Notes under the pieces: generated by a model | What the model saw: the letters and a program-made list of their open reading frames with translations, nothing else | Databases searched by the model: none | What the model was told of the DNA's origin: nothing | Shown: piece after piece, positions 10,201 through 17,465 of the stretch | Layout: the number at the start of each line of letters is the position of its first letter | Position numbering within the stretch: position 1 is the stretch's first letter | Position numbers and translations under genes: made by a program | Source of the DNA: Endozoicomonas sp. OPT23 | Lineage (GTDB): Bacteria > Pseudomonadota > Gammaproteobacteria > Pseudomonadales > Endozoicomonadaceae | Length of the DNA: 64,000 nucleotides | Direction of reading: 5' to 3' | Assembly (NCBI RefSeq): GCF_009653635.1 | Contig: NZ_PPFD01000007.1 | Location: 278,022 to 342,021, forward strand

Positions 10201-13200
10201 CAGTCTTCATTAAGAAAGAGTGTCTGCTCCTGCTGGTCAGGGCTGATCTGAATTGGACTAAGACCAAATTCCTTAAGAAGTACGTTTAATCTGACGGCCG
10301 ATTCATTATCCATTGTCACAGCTGCAAATCCCTGTACAGGCATAGGCATACCTTGCACTTCAAGACTTTCCGGAAGGGCAAGGCTTGTGGAAGGGTTGGC
10401 TGATTCAGGCTCTACCATTGAGCGGCTCATATCAATGACAGGGGCGTGATATGGCCCAGCCAATACTGTCGGTGGTGCTTTTGGAATATCAGTAGTCGAT
10501 GACCCAGATACCACATTAACAACTTCTGGTTTCTGTTCTAACGGAGCTGATTCAGGCGACGCAGAGAAAATTTCATCTGACTGGCTTTCCAGTGACCCTA
10601 GAGAGCTTTCCAGTGAACCTAAAGAGCTTTCCCCTTTTGCTCCCAGAGAAGAAAAACCGGAATCCGGGCCTGAGTCAGGCAATAGACTATCAACCCTGCT
10701 TTCTTCATTCAGACTGAAAGTGTGCTCCCCTTCCTGAAGAAAATTTTGAGGCGAGGATGACGGAGTATCACTCTCTGCTCCCCATACAGAAACAGTGTTT
10801 GGGGAAGCTTGTAGCTCAGATGAAAAAGGAGCCGGAACTTCTTGTCCCTGGAAATCAATACTTTTAACGGGCTGAGATAAGGGCTTTCCATTGCTGTCCG
10901 CAGGGTTACTTTCTGCCTCTGAAGGCAGTGAGTAAAAACCTGACTCGGGAGCTGATGTTATTGAAAGACTTTCTTCTTCCGGGTCCACTCCAGCTGCGTC
11001 TTCCTGAGTCAGATGATCTGGTGCAGCGGCTAACGTCTCACTGCTTTCAGCAGACCCAATAGCCAATACCGAAGGCTCGGATTGCAATTGTGTTAACAGG
11101 TGTGAAAGCTTATCTAATATCTCCTGACTAGCCCAAGGTATTTGCTTACGAGCTGATTCGGAAACTAAATGCCGGGATAACAACTTTAAGGTTTGCGCAT
11201 CTTTTATCTGAGAAGGTTGGTGCTCTTGAAATACACTCATTAATCTTTCTGTTATTGCCCTCACCAAACTCTGCGGCAGGTAGATCGTTTGAACCGGCTG
11301 CTGGCGGTCGATTTCAAGCCCGCTATTTCCAGCCTCCCTGAGATACGAATCCAAAAATATCGCAGCTTCCGTTTCCAGCTGAATTGCCACCATCTCCTGA
11401 ACAGGTTTGGTTACATAATTCTGATTTGACCATGGCATAATTTCAGAGGACGGTGCTAACGAACCGGGGATTACCACCGTTTCAGGTACAGGTAGCAAAA
11501 CAGTCCTAATTTTTGTGGGAAATTGCGACTCAGCACTGCGCTCAGGCCTTACGACAGCTATTGCAGTATTTTCAGGAAGTCTCTCTGTAAGGGTAACAGC
11601 TTGTTTAACGGGTTCACTGGTAGGCACTGGTGGTGATATTTTCTGTTCTGTACTCTCATCGCTAAACATCCAGCCAGGGATATCCTTCTCTTCAGAGTCA
11701 GAGTCCACTTCATCCGCTTTCTGATGCTCTGGTGTCTTTTCAGCAGCAGCTGCGCTTTCCCGTGCCTTTCTTCTGGCTTTCCTATCAAGCGTCGTTTTAA
11801 TTACATCTCCTAAATCGCCCGTACTCGCTCGAACAACCCTGTCATCCTTCGACAAAGGTTCAGTTCCTGGGTCTATTGCTTCCTCGAAAGAAGTGTCTGA
11901 CTCTGACGAAGAAAAAGCCGCAACGGTTTTTACAAATTGACTGCGCTCTGATGGCAACCCATCAGAAATCGATTTCCCGCTGTACTTTGCTACCAACTGT
12001 ACATCATCACCTCTCTCATCAAGCTGCAGTGTCTTATCATGAGATGTTCCTACGGACCCTATTAACCCATAGGTTCTAATTTCTCTGGAGTTAACACTGC
12101 CGGAGTTAGACCCTGTTACCGACGAGCCTGAATTAACTGTGTCTGATGATGTAACCGACACGGAATCACTGGCAGACTCCTTTACTTCAACCTTAACGGG
12201 TTGAAAAATTTCTGCGGCAATAGAAGCCTGAGAACCTGGCGCATAAAACTGGCTCTCCTCGTTATAAAGAAGGCTCATCGCCAGCTGTACTCGAAATGCC
12301 CCAAATTCAGCACCCAAAGCGATATCATCATACAGTCCATCGAAATCTGTAGGTTCGATTGCCTCTGTACTTATGTACTCACTCGTTTTATCTATCGCAC
12401 GCCTCAACTTAATCATTAAATCGCGGATGGATTCATCTGGTGCGCCAAGCTGGTCAACTACCGAACCTGCAGCCAATATTCGATGATAGTTTTTAGATAA
12501 TTCATTCAGTTCAAATACTTGTTGATTGAACTCAAAGTGCTGATTGAGTCGACCTTCCCACAGGGATTTCAAAGCCCGATGTGCAACATCAAGATCACCC
12601 CTTCCAACTTGTTTCATTGTCCTCAGCAGTTGTCCTGCTTCTGTTGTAACAGGTCCTTCATTATCCAAACCTAAGTAGAGGTAAATATCCCTGGATTTTG
12701 TCTGAAGCTTGCCACTAATTTGTTCAGCATGGTCGTGCATTGTCCGTTCTTGAACTTCTGTTAGCGACGTTTCTTCTGATAAACCTTTAAGCTCAAGGAT
12801 CAACTGATGAACCGGAACAACCTCAGTCATCCAGGTTGACATTGAATCTAGTGCACCACTGGCACCATCAAGTTCATAGGATTCAAGGGCTGGGGCAATC
12901 ATTTTTCCCATCAAATAATCGTTCGTATCTTTAACGGCCTTCTCGAGGCTATCAAGTGCAAGATACAAGCTCATTGACATCGCTGCATCTCTACTGACAG
13001 GGTCTTTCTGAACCAGCTCGTTCATAGCGGATATCAGCATTTCTCTCACTGATCTATCGTCAGCTGTAACTATCTCTGAGTCTTCTTCAGCACCCGCTAC
13101 AGCGGGCTCAAAAACCGTACGACGCTCATTAACTATTCCCTCAGGTACAGTATCAGTAACCTGAGCGCTCGAATCCGAACCAGGCACCTCGCCTTCCGGC

Positions 13201-14285
13201 TGATCCATAAATTTCTTTTTGGTGCGTTTTACATGCCCTTCCTTAACTCGGGTTAAAGTTTGATGATGCCGAAGACTTCCTGAAACGATAGAATCAGACT
13301 CTAGCCTCTCACCTATACCCTTCACTTTTATAACTGCATCCGCACTCGATTCAAGCCACTGAGTGAGAGAACCAACAATACGCCAATTATTTACCAGGCT
13401 TCTCCTAAATGAACCACTGTATTGATCAAGGGTTCGCTGCAGCGCCTCATTCACTGACTGACGATCCAGCTTTAAGCCCGTTATTGGTATCACTGCATGC
13501 AATACTTGAATCCAGACAATAGACTCATGATTCACCAGCGATTCTGTAAACAGAATGTCGCCAGCTTCATCCACACGAACGACTTCAAGAGGTGAACCAT
13601 TACGGGTCAGGGGTTCGATAACAGCATTGTCGGACACCGTTGACTCGACGATGGCCAACTGAACAGGGAGAATAGATTTTGAAGAGGCCAGATCCAGACC
13701 CACTGTTAGCTTATAAAGAATCTCTGCGGCTTTATCCAGGTCAGGTCTGACAAGCACAGAGCCAGCTGTTAGCTGATCACTGGCCCCTATTCGTTCATCA
13801 ACAATAATCAGCTTTTTAGCATGTAAATGTGCAGGCGTATCCACCATAACCTCATGACCAAGCGCCAACTCTTGCAGCCCTTCATAGGGTTTATCTGTTA
13901 ATTGGGACGTATCCAATCCCTTAAGGTGCTCTACTAAAATGATAAAATCTTTATTCTTCAGGGCGTTAAGACCCTCACCATCAGGGAGGCTTAAATCAGG
14001 ATGATAGAGAAGTCGCGTTGCACCGGATTCAATATCTCTGTAAAGACCGAATAAAGGCCTACTGTTATATGAAACTTCAACAGCTATTTCATTGCCAGCT
14101 TGTTCATCAGGTAACCCCGCATCCGATTTAACATAGGCAGCAACTTTCATCCCGTTTTCTTCAAGAACACCAACTAACTCCATTCCATTGAATTTTCCAC
14201 CTGCGTATACGTCAATCGAAACGCAAAGAGAAAGAATAGAGATAAAGGCAATTATTTTGTTTTTGTATTTATTCAGTCTTGTCAT
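7290..14285 (-). CDS. Very large exported Ser-rich protein of unknown function
   Basis: The product has 2331 residues from the ATG at 14285. A GTG nine codons further out (14312) is open too, but the ATG gives a textbook signal peptide: a Lys/Arg-rich start (MTRLNKYKNK), a hydrophobic core and a VYA-GG cleavage site near residue 29. Neither start has a good ribosome binding site. After a folded-looking N-terminal region (to about 800) comes a long low-complexity Ser/Glu/Pro region (about 800-1850) with short repeats such as GSLESSLGSLES. A hydrophobic, helix-rich part follows (about 1860-2230; segments VSLLTVTGGYAVGALALNA, SPMLFSFISWPYINFYKSL). A weakly conserved module of about 55 residues opening with PVQ seems to recur at about 207, 961 and 1316. 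No family is recognised. An exported, possibly membrane-inserted or surface role is inferred from the signal peptide only. Confidence 0.82.
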   Translation of the reverse strand: MTRLNKYKNKIIAFISILSLCVSIDVYAGGKFNGMELVGVLEENGMKVAAYVKSDAGLPDEQAGNEIAVEVSYNSRPLFGLYRDIESGATRLLYHPDLSLPDGEGLNALKNKDFIILVEHLKGLDTSQLTDKPYEGLQELALGHEVMVDTPAHLHAKKLIIVDERIGASDQLTAGSVLVRPDLDKAAEILYKLTVGLDLASSKSILPVQLAIVESTVSDNAVIEPLTRNGSPLEVVRVDEAGDILFTESLVNHESIVWIQVLHAVIPITGLKLDRQSVNEALQRTLDQYSGSFRRSLVNNWRIVGSLTQWLESSADAVIKVKGIGERLESDSIVSGSLRHHQTLTRVKEGHVKRTKKKFMDQPEGEVPGSDSSAQVTDTVPEGIVNERRTVFEPAVAGAEEDSEIVTADDRSVREMLISAMNELVQKDPVSRDAAMSMSLYLALDSLEKAVKDTNDYLMGKMIAPALESYELDGASGALDSMSTWMTEVVPVHQLILELKGLSEETSLTEVQERTMHDHAEQISGKLQTKSRDIYLYLGLDNEGPVTTEAGQLLRTMKQVGRGDLDVAHRALKSLWEGRLNQHFEFNQQVFELNELSKNYHRILAAGSVVDQLGAPDESIRDLMIKLRRAIDKTSEYISTEAIEPTDFDGLYDDIALGAEFGAFRVQLAMSLLYNEESQFYAPGSQASIAAEIFQPVKVEVKESASDSVSVTSSDTVNSGSSVTGSNSGSVNSREIRTYGLIGSVGTSHDKTLQLDERGDDVQLVAKYSGKSISDGLPSERSQFVKTVAAFSSSESDTSFEEAIDPGTEPLSKDDRVVRASTGDLGDVIKTTLDRKARRKARESAAAAEKTPEHQKADEVDSDSEEKDIPGWMFSDESTEQKISPPVPTSEPVKQAVTLTERLPENTAIAVVRPERSAESQFPTKIRTVLLPVPETVVIPGSLAPSSEIMPWSNQNYVTKPVQEMVAIQLETEAAIFLDSYLREAGNSGLEIDRQQPVQTIYLPQSLVRAITERLMSVFQEHQPSQIKDAQTLKLLSRHLVSESARKQIPWASQEILDKLSHLLTQLQSEPSVLAIGSAESSETLAAAPDHLTQEDAAGVDPEEESLSITSAPESGFYSLPSEAESNPADSNGKPLSQPVKSIDFQGQEVPAPFSSELQASPNTVSVWGAESDTPSSSPQNFLQEGEHTFSLNEESRVDSLLPDSGPDSGFSSLGAKGESSLGSLESSLGSLESQSDEIFSASPESAPLEQKPEVVNVVSGSSTTDIPKAPPTVLAGPYHAPVIDMSRSMVEPESANPSTSLALPESLEVQGMPMPVQGFAAVTMDNESAVRLNVLLKEFGLSPIQISPDQQEQTLFLNEDWIEVLRQAEAALKTDTDAQTTGPLSLVPYQPESGGEKMVLTEGMVKLLLGLMQQSSSPLLAIEAGEISTAPDLALEPSVFRALGGVAGEALLDQLRMMWRPHLSIGGSLSSKGSAWRSRAGSYITQASDDNPHSELSARKPRSKLSLDLIKPIQSTSDVAGHKDELVSPPALTRSLSQAESEGSPQGSSPQPLTELVASTGGFPPSESDEPPAIETGNSAVSAADSESLDLQAVTPVTPVLQGVENAASAHPVMQVDQESEESGLLLGPPLETGSPPVETFEGAGGQRLGNTLGVTQAPSTDLPESASHSVSPSTGSLGTGSSIASSPEMEEKPTGISTCCGESLTGEQFTADFAKLDSESQTVGITFQSQRVQTFTDPEGEGNSKSTQARVNTHNQQNQAGKRGRNSEVQAVVKMKHKGDQTNPKTSSFAAQTDESYLRSVKNERLLPDQGHRELPVQEAIDNQPFADQCNAEGFFPEMVGAVGDVALNVCSLFKNYAYLYLLRDIVYSGGMKTTLFATETLRTVLKQFPDGWISSESALDKNIDSIQDQLLGPGVQWYAAKASPMLFSFISWPYINFYKSLMVQQRYPEMAIKLMSLAVFHFWHDFANGGHYTKQLPTAFRGFDAVVDIKWQLQNLMAQREKDFEQGVIGKVEFEREREGDEQLLLALDSWEEVDENNEPVARPDEFESDIDRIRAMGSKNGTTVFRWENAVKQLTQERLRYASGARISYLDSLESKALWDYGYRKFMYRHNERVNDISDLATHYTQKAANTAYSIVNFAYFSNMVRPISETLMKHEPWYLPMGRLMDGRLFTGSKFGKKASNPMWAVSLLTVTGGYAVGALALNAASYGLNYAANGVYNWLPPLAPVAAPDMLYDTKHHSTINANPVNDSYPADSIYRERVIVDPHYTKSLTERAAFLHEMERNPRLQELMKEGATTGEIFSEAKGKVNGLLHRESEQGSIPVRPGI

Positions 14286-14754
14286 CAGGGTGAAGGCTAT
14301 AAAATCAGCCACCTCAAATTTTAATTAGTCACATTCCTTTTTAGCATTCAAATGAGCTTATACAATTCAATAACATTAAAATTATTATTTGTTCACATTT
14401 ATGTCTTTTTTATTTAACACACCATTAAACCTCATTACTCATCACTCAATTAAAAAAAAACAAATAAAACCCAATTGATTCAATAAAATAAAAGCAAATT
14501 ACTTTTTCAGTTTTATTCAAAATACAAATACTGTTCAGTAATTTAGATAAATAACTTTTTTTGATAGAGCACCATTAAATTCTTTTTTTAGTACTCATGT
14601 TTTACTCCACTTTTCTCTGAGCCAAACTATCACGATGCTTTCGAAGAAATAGATTTTCAGAATGATAATCTATCAATCATGAATTACAATAAATTGTCAC
14701 ATCGATAATTAATCATTAGTATCGTGACTATTTCCGACTCAAGGTAACCCAGTA
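14286..14754. other. AT-rich divergent intergenic region
   Basis: These 469 bases lie between the starts of the large exported protein (minus) and the TetR-type regulator (plus). Bases 14320-14620 are strikingly A/T-rich with runs of A and T, unlike the near-balanced composition of the rest of the window. This is typical of horizontally acquired, H-NS-silenced promoters (general knowledge, not shown here). No reading frame is supported. Both promoters must lie here. Confidence 0.7.
14696..14728. promoter_or_regulatory. Interrupted inverted repeat upstream of the TetR gene
   Basis: GTCAC-N3-GATA (14696-14707) is mirrored by TATCGTGAC (14720-14728), 27 bases before the TetR start codon. TetR-type repressors commonly bind palindromes over their own promoter, so this is a candidate autoregulatory operator. 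The match is imperfect. Confidence 0.35.
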
Positions 14755-15354
14755 ATGGCCAGACCCAGCCTTACCAGGCAACGAACTGAAGAGATACTGG
14801 ATGCTCTGGAACTGTGCATTCTCGAGAAAGGCATACAGGCCTGCTCATTGGAATATATTGCTGAAACTGCTCAGATGAAACGTACTATTCTGAGGCATTA
14901 CATAGGCAATCGTGACGATATTATCTCTGCTCTCAGCCATCGCTGGAGAAAGAAATTCACTGAGGACTGGCAACAGATTCTGGCCTGGATGCCAAGTAAC
15001 AATCAGGCTCTAGCCCTTGTCGACACTTTGTTTTCATCCAGATCCCCCGACTACATCAAGCGTATTTTGATTTCAGAGGCTCTATTTTCCGAAGCCAGGC
15101 GATTGCCCGCAATCAAGGAAGACCAGAAAAACATCATCAGTGAGTCCCTTGGCTATATCAGTCAGATACTTAACCAGCAGTACCCGGAGGCAGACCTGAA
15201 TGCTCTTTCATTGGTCGCCAGCGGCATTCATGCCAACTATATTCTGTCTGAAAGTTTGCTGCCACTTGGCATGATGGACGAGATCTTTCAACTGAAGAAC
15301 AGCAGTCTGTTGCTGATGTCCACTCTTGATAGCGACAGCACTCTTTATCGATAA
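14755..15354 (+). CDS. TetR/AcrR-family transcriptional regulator
   Basis: The protein has 199 residues. The N-terminal DNA-binding domain is clear: ARPSLTRQRTEEILDALE, then a helix-turn-helix at about 30-50 (SLEYIAETAQMKRTILRHYI) followed by GNRDDIISAL. The C-terminal ligand-binding half is all-helical and not specific to a known subfamily. ATG start with the site AAGGTAA eight bases upstream. It stands just upstream of an exported protein and a fatty acid hydroxylase on the same strand, separated from them by a hairpin, so it may control them; this is inference from position. The effector is unknown. Confidence 0.9.
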   Translation: MARPSLTRQRTEEILDALELCILEKGIQACSLEYIAETAQMKRTILRHYIGNRDDIISALSHRWRKKFTEDWQQILAWMPSNNQALALVDTLFSSRSPDYIKRILISEALFSEARRLPAIKEDQKNIISESLGYISQILNQQYPEADLNALSLVASGIHANYILSESLLPLGMMDEIFQLKNSSLLLMSTLDSDSTLYR

Positions 15355-15363
15355 ATTTTCTAT

Positions 15364-15393
15364 TTGACAATTTATACCGAGACTGAATACACT
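15364..15393 (+). promoter_or_regulatory. Candidate sigma70 promoter inside the post-TetR hairpin
   Basis: TTGACA at 15364-15369 is followed, after 18 bases, by TACACT at 15388-15393. The spacer and the -10 element lie in the left arm and loop of the 15374-15413 hairpin. Transcription would start near 15401, about 22 bases before the next gene. Confidence 0.45.
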
Positions 15394-15417
15394 TTAACCT
15401 TCAGTCTCGGTATTTAT
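15374..15417 (+). terminator. 14-bp hairpin between TetR gene and next gene
   Basis: Perfect arms 15374-15387 (ATACCGAGACTGAA) and 15400-15413 are separated by a 12-base loop, with TTATGTT downstream. It can end the regulator transcript. As DNA it is also a perfect palindrome lying over a promoter candidate, so an operator role is equally open. Confidence 0.55.
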
Positions 15418-15422
15418 GTTGT

Positions 15423-15968
15423 ATGAACCTAACAAACTCCATTATCACCTCAGCCGCTATCGTTCTCTCAGCCTGGTCTTTGGTAATGTTTCAACCAATT
15501 CCCTCTAACGCGATGGACCTGACTGAAGCTTCCGAAGCAGCAGCACCTCCAGCATTTAAGCTCTTTACTGCCCATTCAATCACCGGAGTCACTCAAAAAA
15601 CAGCTCTTAACTCTGTGAATTTGATTTGGGATAAGTTCAGCAGGGACTCAAAGCTGCAAGGAAAACTAAAAAAACAACCGGTGACAATTTTTGTGCTGTA
15701 TCGAAACATCAGCAAAAATTTTCAATCCGCTGATATCACCATCGGTTTTGATAGTCGGGACCTGACTGACCAAATGCGACCTGTTTCATTAGCATCTCCT
15801 TCTGATTATGAAGTGCTACTACCAACAGGCAAACACAGCTCAAACAGCATTACAGACGCCTGGAACAAACTTAATTATCAAAAGGACATTCAATCGGTTC
15901 TGGAGATCCACACTTTGGATAAAGAGAGCCAGCCACTCGATGTTCAGGTTCTGGTTAATTATCAATAA
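15423..15968 (+). CDS. Exported protein, possibly GyrI-like effector-binding fold
   Basis: The protein has 181 residues. A hydrophobic N-terminus (ITSAAIVLSAWSLVMF) reads as a signal peptide or anchor. The mature part resembles the second half of GyrI-like small-molecule-binding domains: an alternating strand with YEVLLPTGKH, then ITDAWNKL, an acidic E-I-H strand and a C-terminal LDVQVLVNYQ. The similarity is weak and seen by eye only. No Shine-Dalgarno site precedes the ATG, only 9 bases after the hairpin, so translation may be poor. The next gene, a fatty acid hydroxylase, begins 17 bases after the stop, which suggests co-transcription. A periplasmic lipid- or sterol-binding helper to that enzyme is one possible role, not shown. 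Confidence 0.6.
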   Translation: MNLTNSIITSAAIVLSAWSLVMFQPIPSNAMDLTEASEAAAPPAFKLFTAHSITGVTQKTALNSVNLIWDKFSRDSKLQGKLKKQPVTIFVLYRNISKNFQSADITIGFDSRDLTDQMRPVSLASPSDYEVLLPTGKHSSNSITDAWNKLNYQKDIQSVLEIHTLDKESQPLDVQVLVNYQ

Positions 15969-15985
15969 ATAGGGTGAATCCAATC

Positions 15986-16885
15986 ATGGAATTAATGTCG
16001 ACCATACTGCCTGAAGATACTGTTTCTTATTTAGAATACCTGATTGATGATTATTTTTTTCTCATCGCTGCCGCACTCTTAGTCGTTGAACTGATTCGCT
16101 ATGGGATTAAGAAACAATTCACCCGAAACCTGCTTGGCGATACGATCACAAACTTTGTCACTCTGAGCATGTTCGTCTCGTTATCTGTACTGGTTGCTAC
16201 CGCTTATACGGGAGTATTTTTTTATGTCTACGATAACTTCAGACTAACCGATTTTCCTATCACCGGCTGGACACTGCTCGGCTGTCTGATTCTGGCCGAT
16301 CTGGCTTACTACTGGGAGCATAGATTCCTCCACTCCAACGGTTTAGCCTGGGGAACACATACCGTTCATCACAGCTCGCCGCATTTCAACATCTCTGTCG
16401 CCTATCGCTTTGGCCCTCTGGATTGGCTGTTCCCACTGTTTTTCCATCTGCCATTGGTACTGCTGGGCTTTCACCCTCTGGTGGTATTTCTCTGTGAAGT
16501 GGTGGTGCAGGTCTATCAGACATTACTGCATACTGAAGTGGTTAAAAAATTGCCAAGACCCATTGAAGCTGTATTCAATACGCCTTCGCACCACAGAGTC
16601 CACCATGGCAAAAACAGACAATATCTGGATACCAACTACGCAGGCATATTGATTATCTGGGACAGGATGTTTGGGACTTTTGCGAGAGAAGAGGAAAAGG
16701 TTCGCTATGGTATTTTCCCAGCTGTAAACAGCTTTAATCCCATCAAGGTCTTCTTCTCTGGCTATACAAAACTGGCAGAACAATTCTGGAATGCCCCCAG
16801 CTGGAGCTACCGACTGCAACTGTTAATCCGCCCGCCAATATGGGCATGGCAACAGGAGCAAAAGCGAAAGCGGGAAGCTCAGTAA
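15986..16885 (+). CDS. Sterol desaturase / fatty acid hydroxylase superfamily membrane enzyme
   Basis: This is a 299-residue integral membrane di-iron oxygenase. The eight-histidine signature is complete: HRFLH (HX3H, about 112-116), HTVHH (HX2HH, about 125-129) and HRVHH (HX2HH, about 203-207). Several membrane segments flank these motifs. Members hydroxylate or desaturate sterols, fatty acids, ceramides or carotenoids; the substrate here cannot be read. The ATG at 15986 is preferred over the GTG at 15974 because AGGGTG at 15971-15976 is a good ribosome binding site for the ATG, nine bases away. It closes a small plus-strand group headed by the TetR regulator and is followed at once by a terminator. 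Confidence 0.9.
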   Translation: MELMSTILPEDTVSYLEYLIDDYFFLIAAALLVVELIRYGIKKQFTRNLLGDTITNFVTLSMFVSLSVLVATAYTGVFFYVYDNFRLTDFPITGWTLLGCLILADLAYYWEHRFLHSNGLAWGTHTVHHSSPHFNISVAYRFGPLDWLFPLFFHLPLVLLGFHPLVVFLCEVVVQVYQTLLHTEVVKKLPRPIEAVFNTPSHHRVHHGKNRQYLDTNYAGILIIWDRMFGTFAREEEKVRYGIFPAVNSFNPIKVFFSGYTKLAEQFWNAPSWSYRLQLLIRPPIWAWQQEQKRKREAQ

Positions 16886-16893
16886 AACAATGA

Positions 16894-16926
16894 AACACCA
16901 ACCATTGACTATGGTTGGTGTTTTTT
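16894..16926 (+). terminator. Intrinsic terminator of the hydroxylase gene
   Basis: A 12-bp stem AACACCAACCAT (16894-16905) pairs with 16911-16922. It has a 5-base loop and a run of T to 16926. The T-run overlaps the stop codon of convergent recX. Confidence 0.92.
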
Positions 16927-17392
16927 AATAGCTGCTGGTCTTTACTGCCAGTGCTTTTATCGCCTGCTGACTGGTATAGCCACGATAAACCAGATAACGC
17001 ATCTGCTTTGCTTTTTCTTTATGATCCTTCGCTGCTTTTCCAGCAAACTTTCTCTCTTTTGCTTCTATAGCCATTTCAAACCAGAAGTCATCACCGCTGT
17101 CTGGTACAACCTCACTCACTACCTCTTGCCCGATTCCTTTCTGTCTCAGCTCGGCACTGATTCGTACCGGACCGTGACCCTTATTGATGCGAGAATGGAC
17201 AAAGGACTCGGCAAAACGTAAATCATTTTGCATGTTGTCAACGGCCAGCTCTTCAATAACCGTTTCAACCTGTTCCTTCGCATCAGGAAACTTCTGACAT
17301 AACTTACGAAACAGCTCTGAACGACTCTGCTCTCGCATGGCCAGAATATTCATGGCACTCAGTCGTATCTCTGCGTGGGTGTGTTCGCTCAC
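16925..17392 (-). CDS. recX: RecA regulatory protein RecX
   Basis: RecX binds RecA filaments and limits their extension and activity. The product is 155 residues when started at the GTG at 17392 (SEHTHAEIRLSAMNILAMRE), which has GGAGAT eight bases upstream. An ATG at 17434 in the same frame would add 14 residues, but it sits in the recA terminator hairpin and has no ribosome binding site. The three-helix repeats typical of RecX are visible (SRSELFRKLCQKFPD, NDLRFAESFVHSRINKGHGP, LVYRGYTSQQAIKAL). It lies directly downstream of recA on the same strand, the usual arrangement, so expression probably depends on read-through of the terminator between them. Confidence 0.95.
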   Translation of the reverse strand: MSEHTHAEIRLSAMNILAMREQSRSELFRKLCQKFPDAKEQVETVIEELAVDNMQNDLRFAESFVHSRINKGHGPVRISAELRQKGIGQEVVSEVVPDSGDDFWFEMAIEAKERKFAGKAAKDHKEKAKQMRYLVYRGYTSQQAIKALAVKTSSY

Positions 17393-17404
17393 TGTTTTAG
17401 ATCT

Positions 17405-17437
17405 CCATAAAAAATGCCAGCTGATAGCTGGCATTTT
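17405..17437 (-). terminator. Leaky terminator between recA and recX
   Basis: On the minus strand a 12-bp stem AAAATGCCAGCT / AGCTGGCATTTT (17426-17437 with 17411-17422, 3-base loop) is followed by a T-rich tail. The recX ribosome binding site (GGAGAT) begins right after the tail. Partial read-through at this place is known for recA-recX in E. coli. Confidence 0.9.
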
Positions 17438-17465
17438 ATTGAATTCAAACCATTAGAGAGAGACT

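Noticed and set aside
17393-17434. ATG start of recX at 17434
   Set aside because: It lies in the recA terminator hairpin without a ribosome binding site; the GTG at 17392 has GGAGAT in front and gives the family length.
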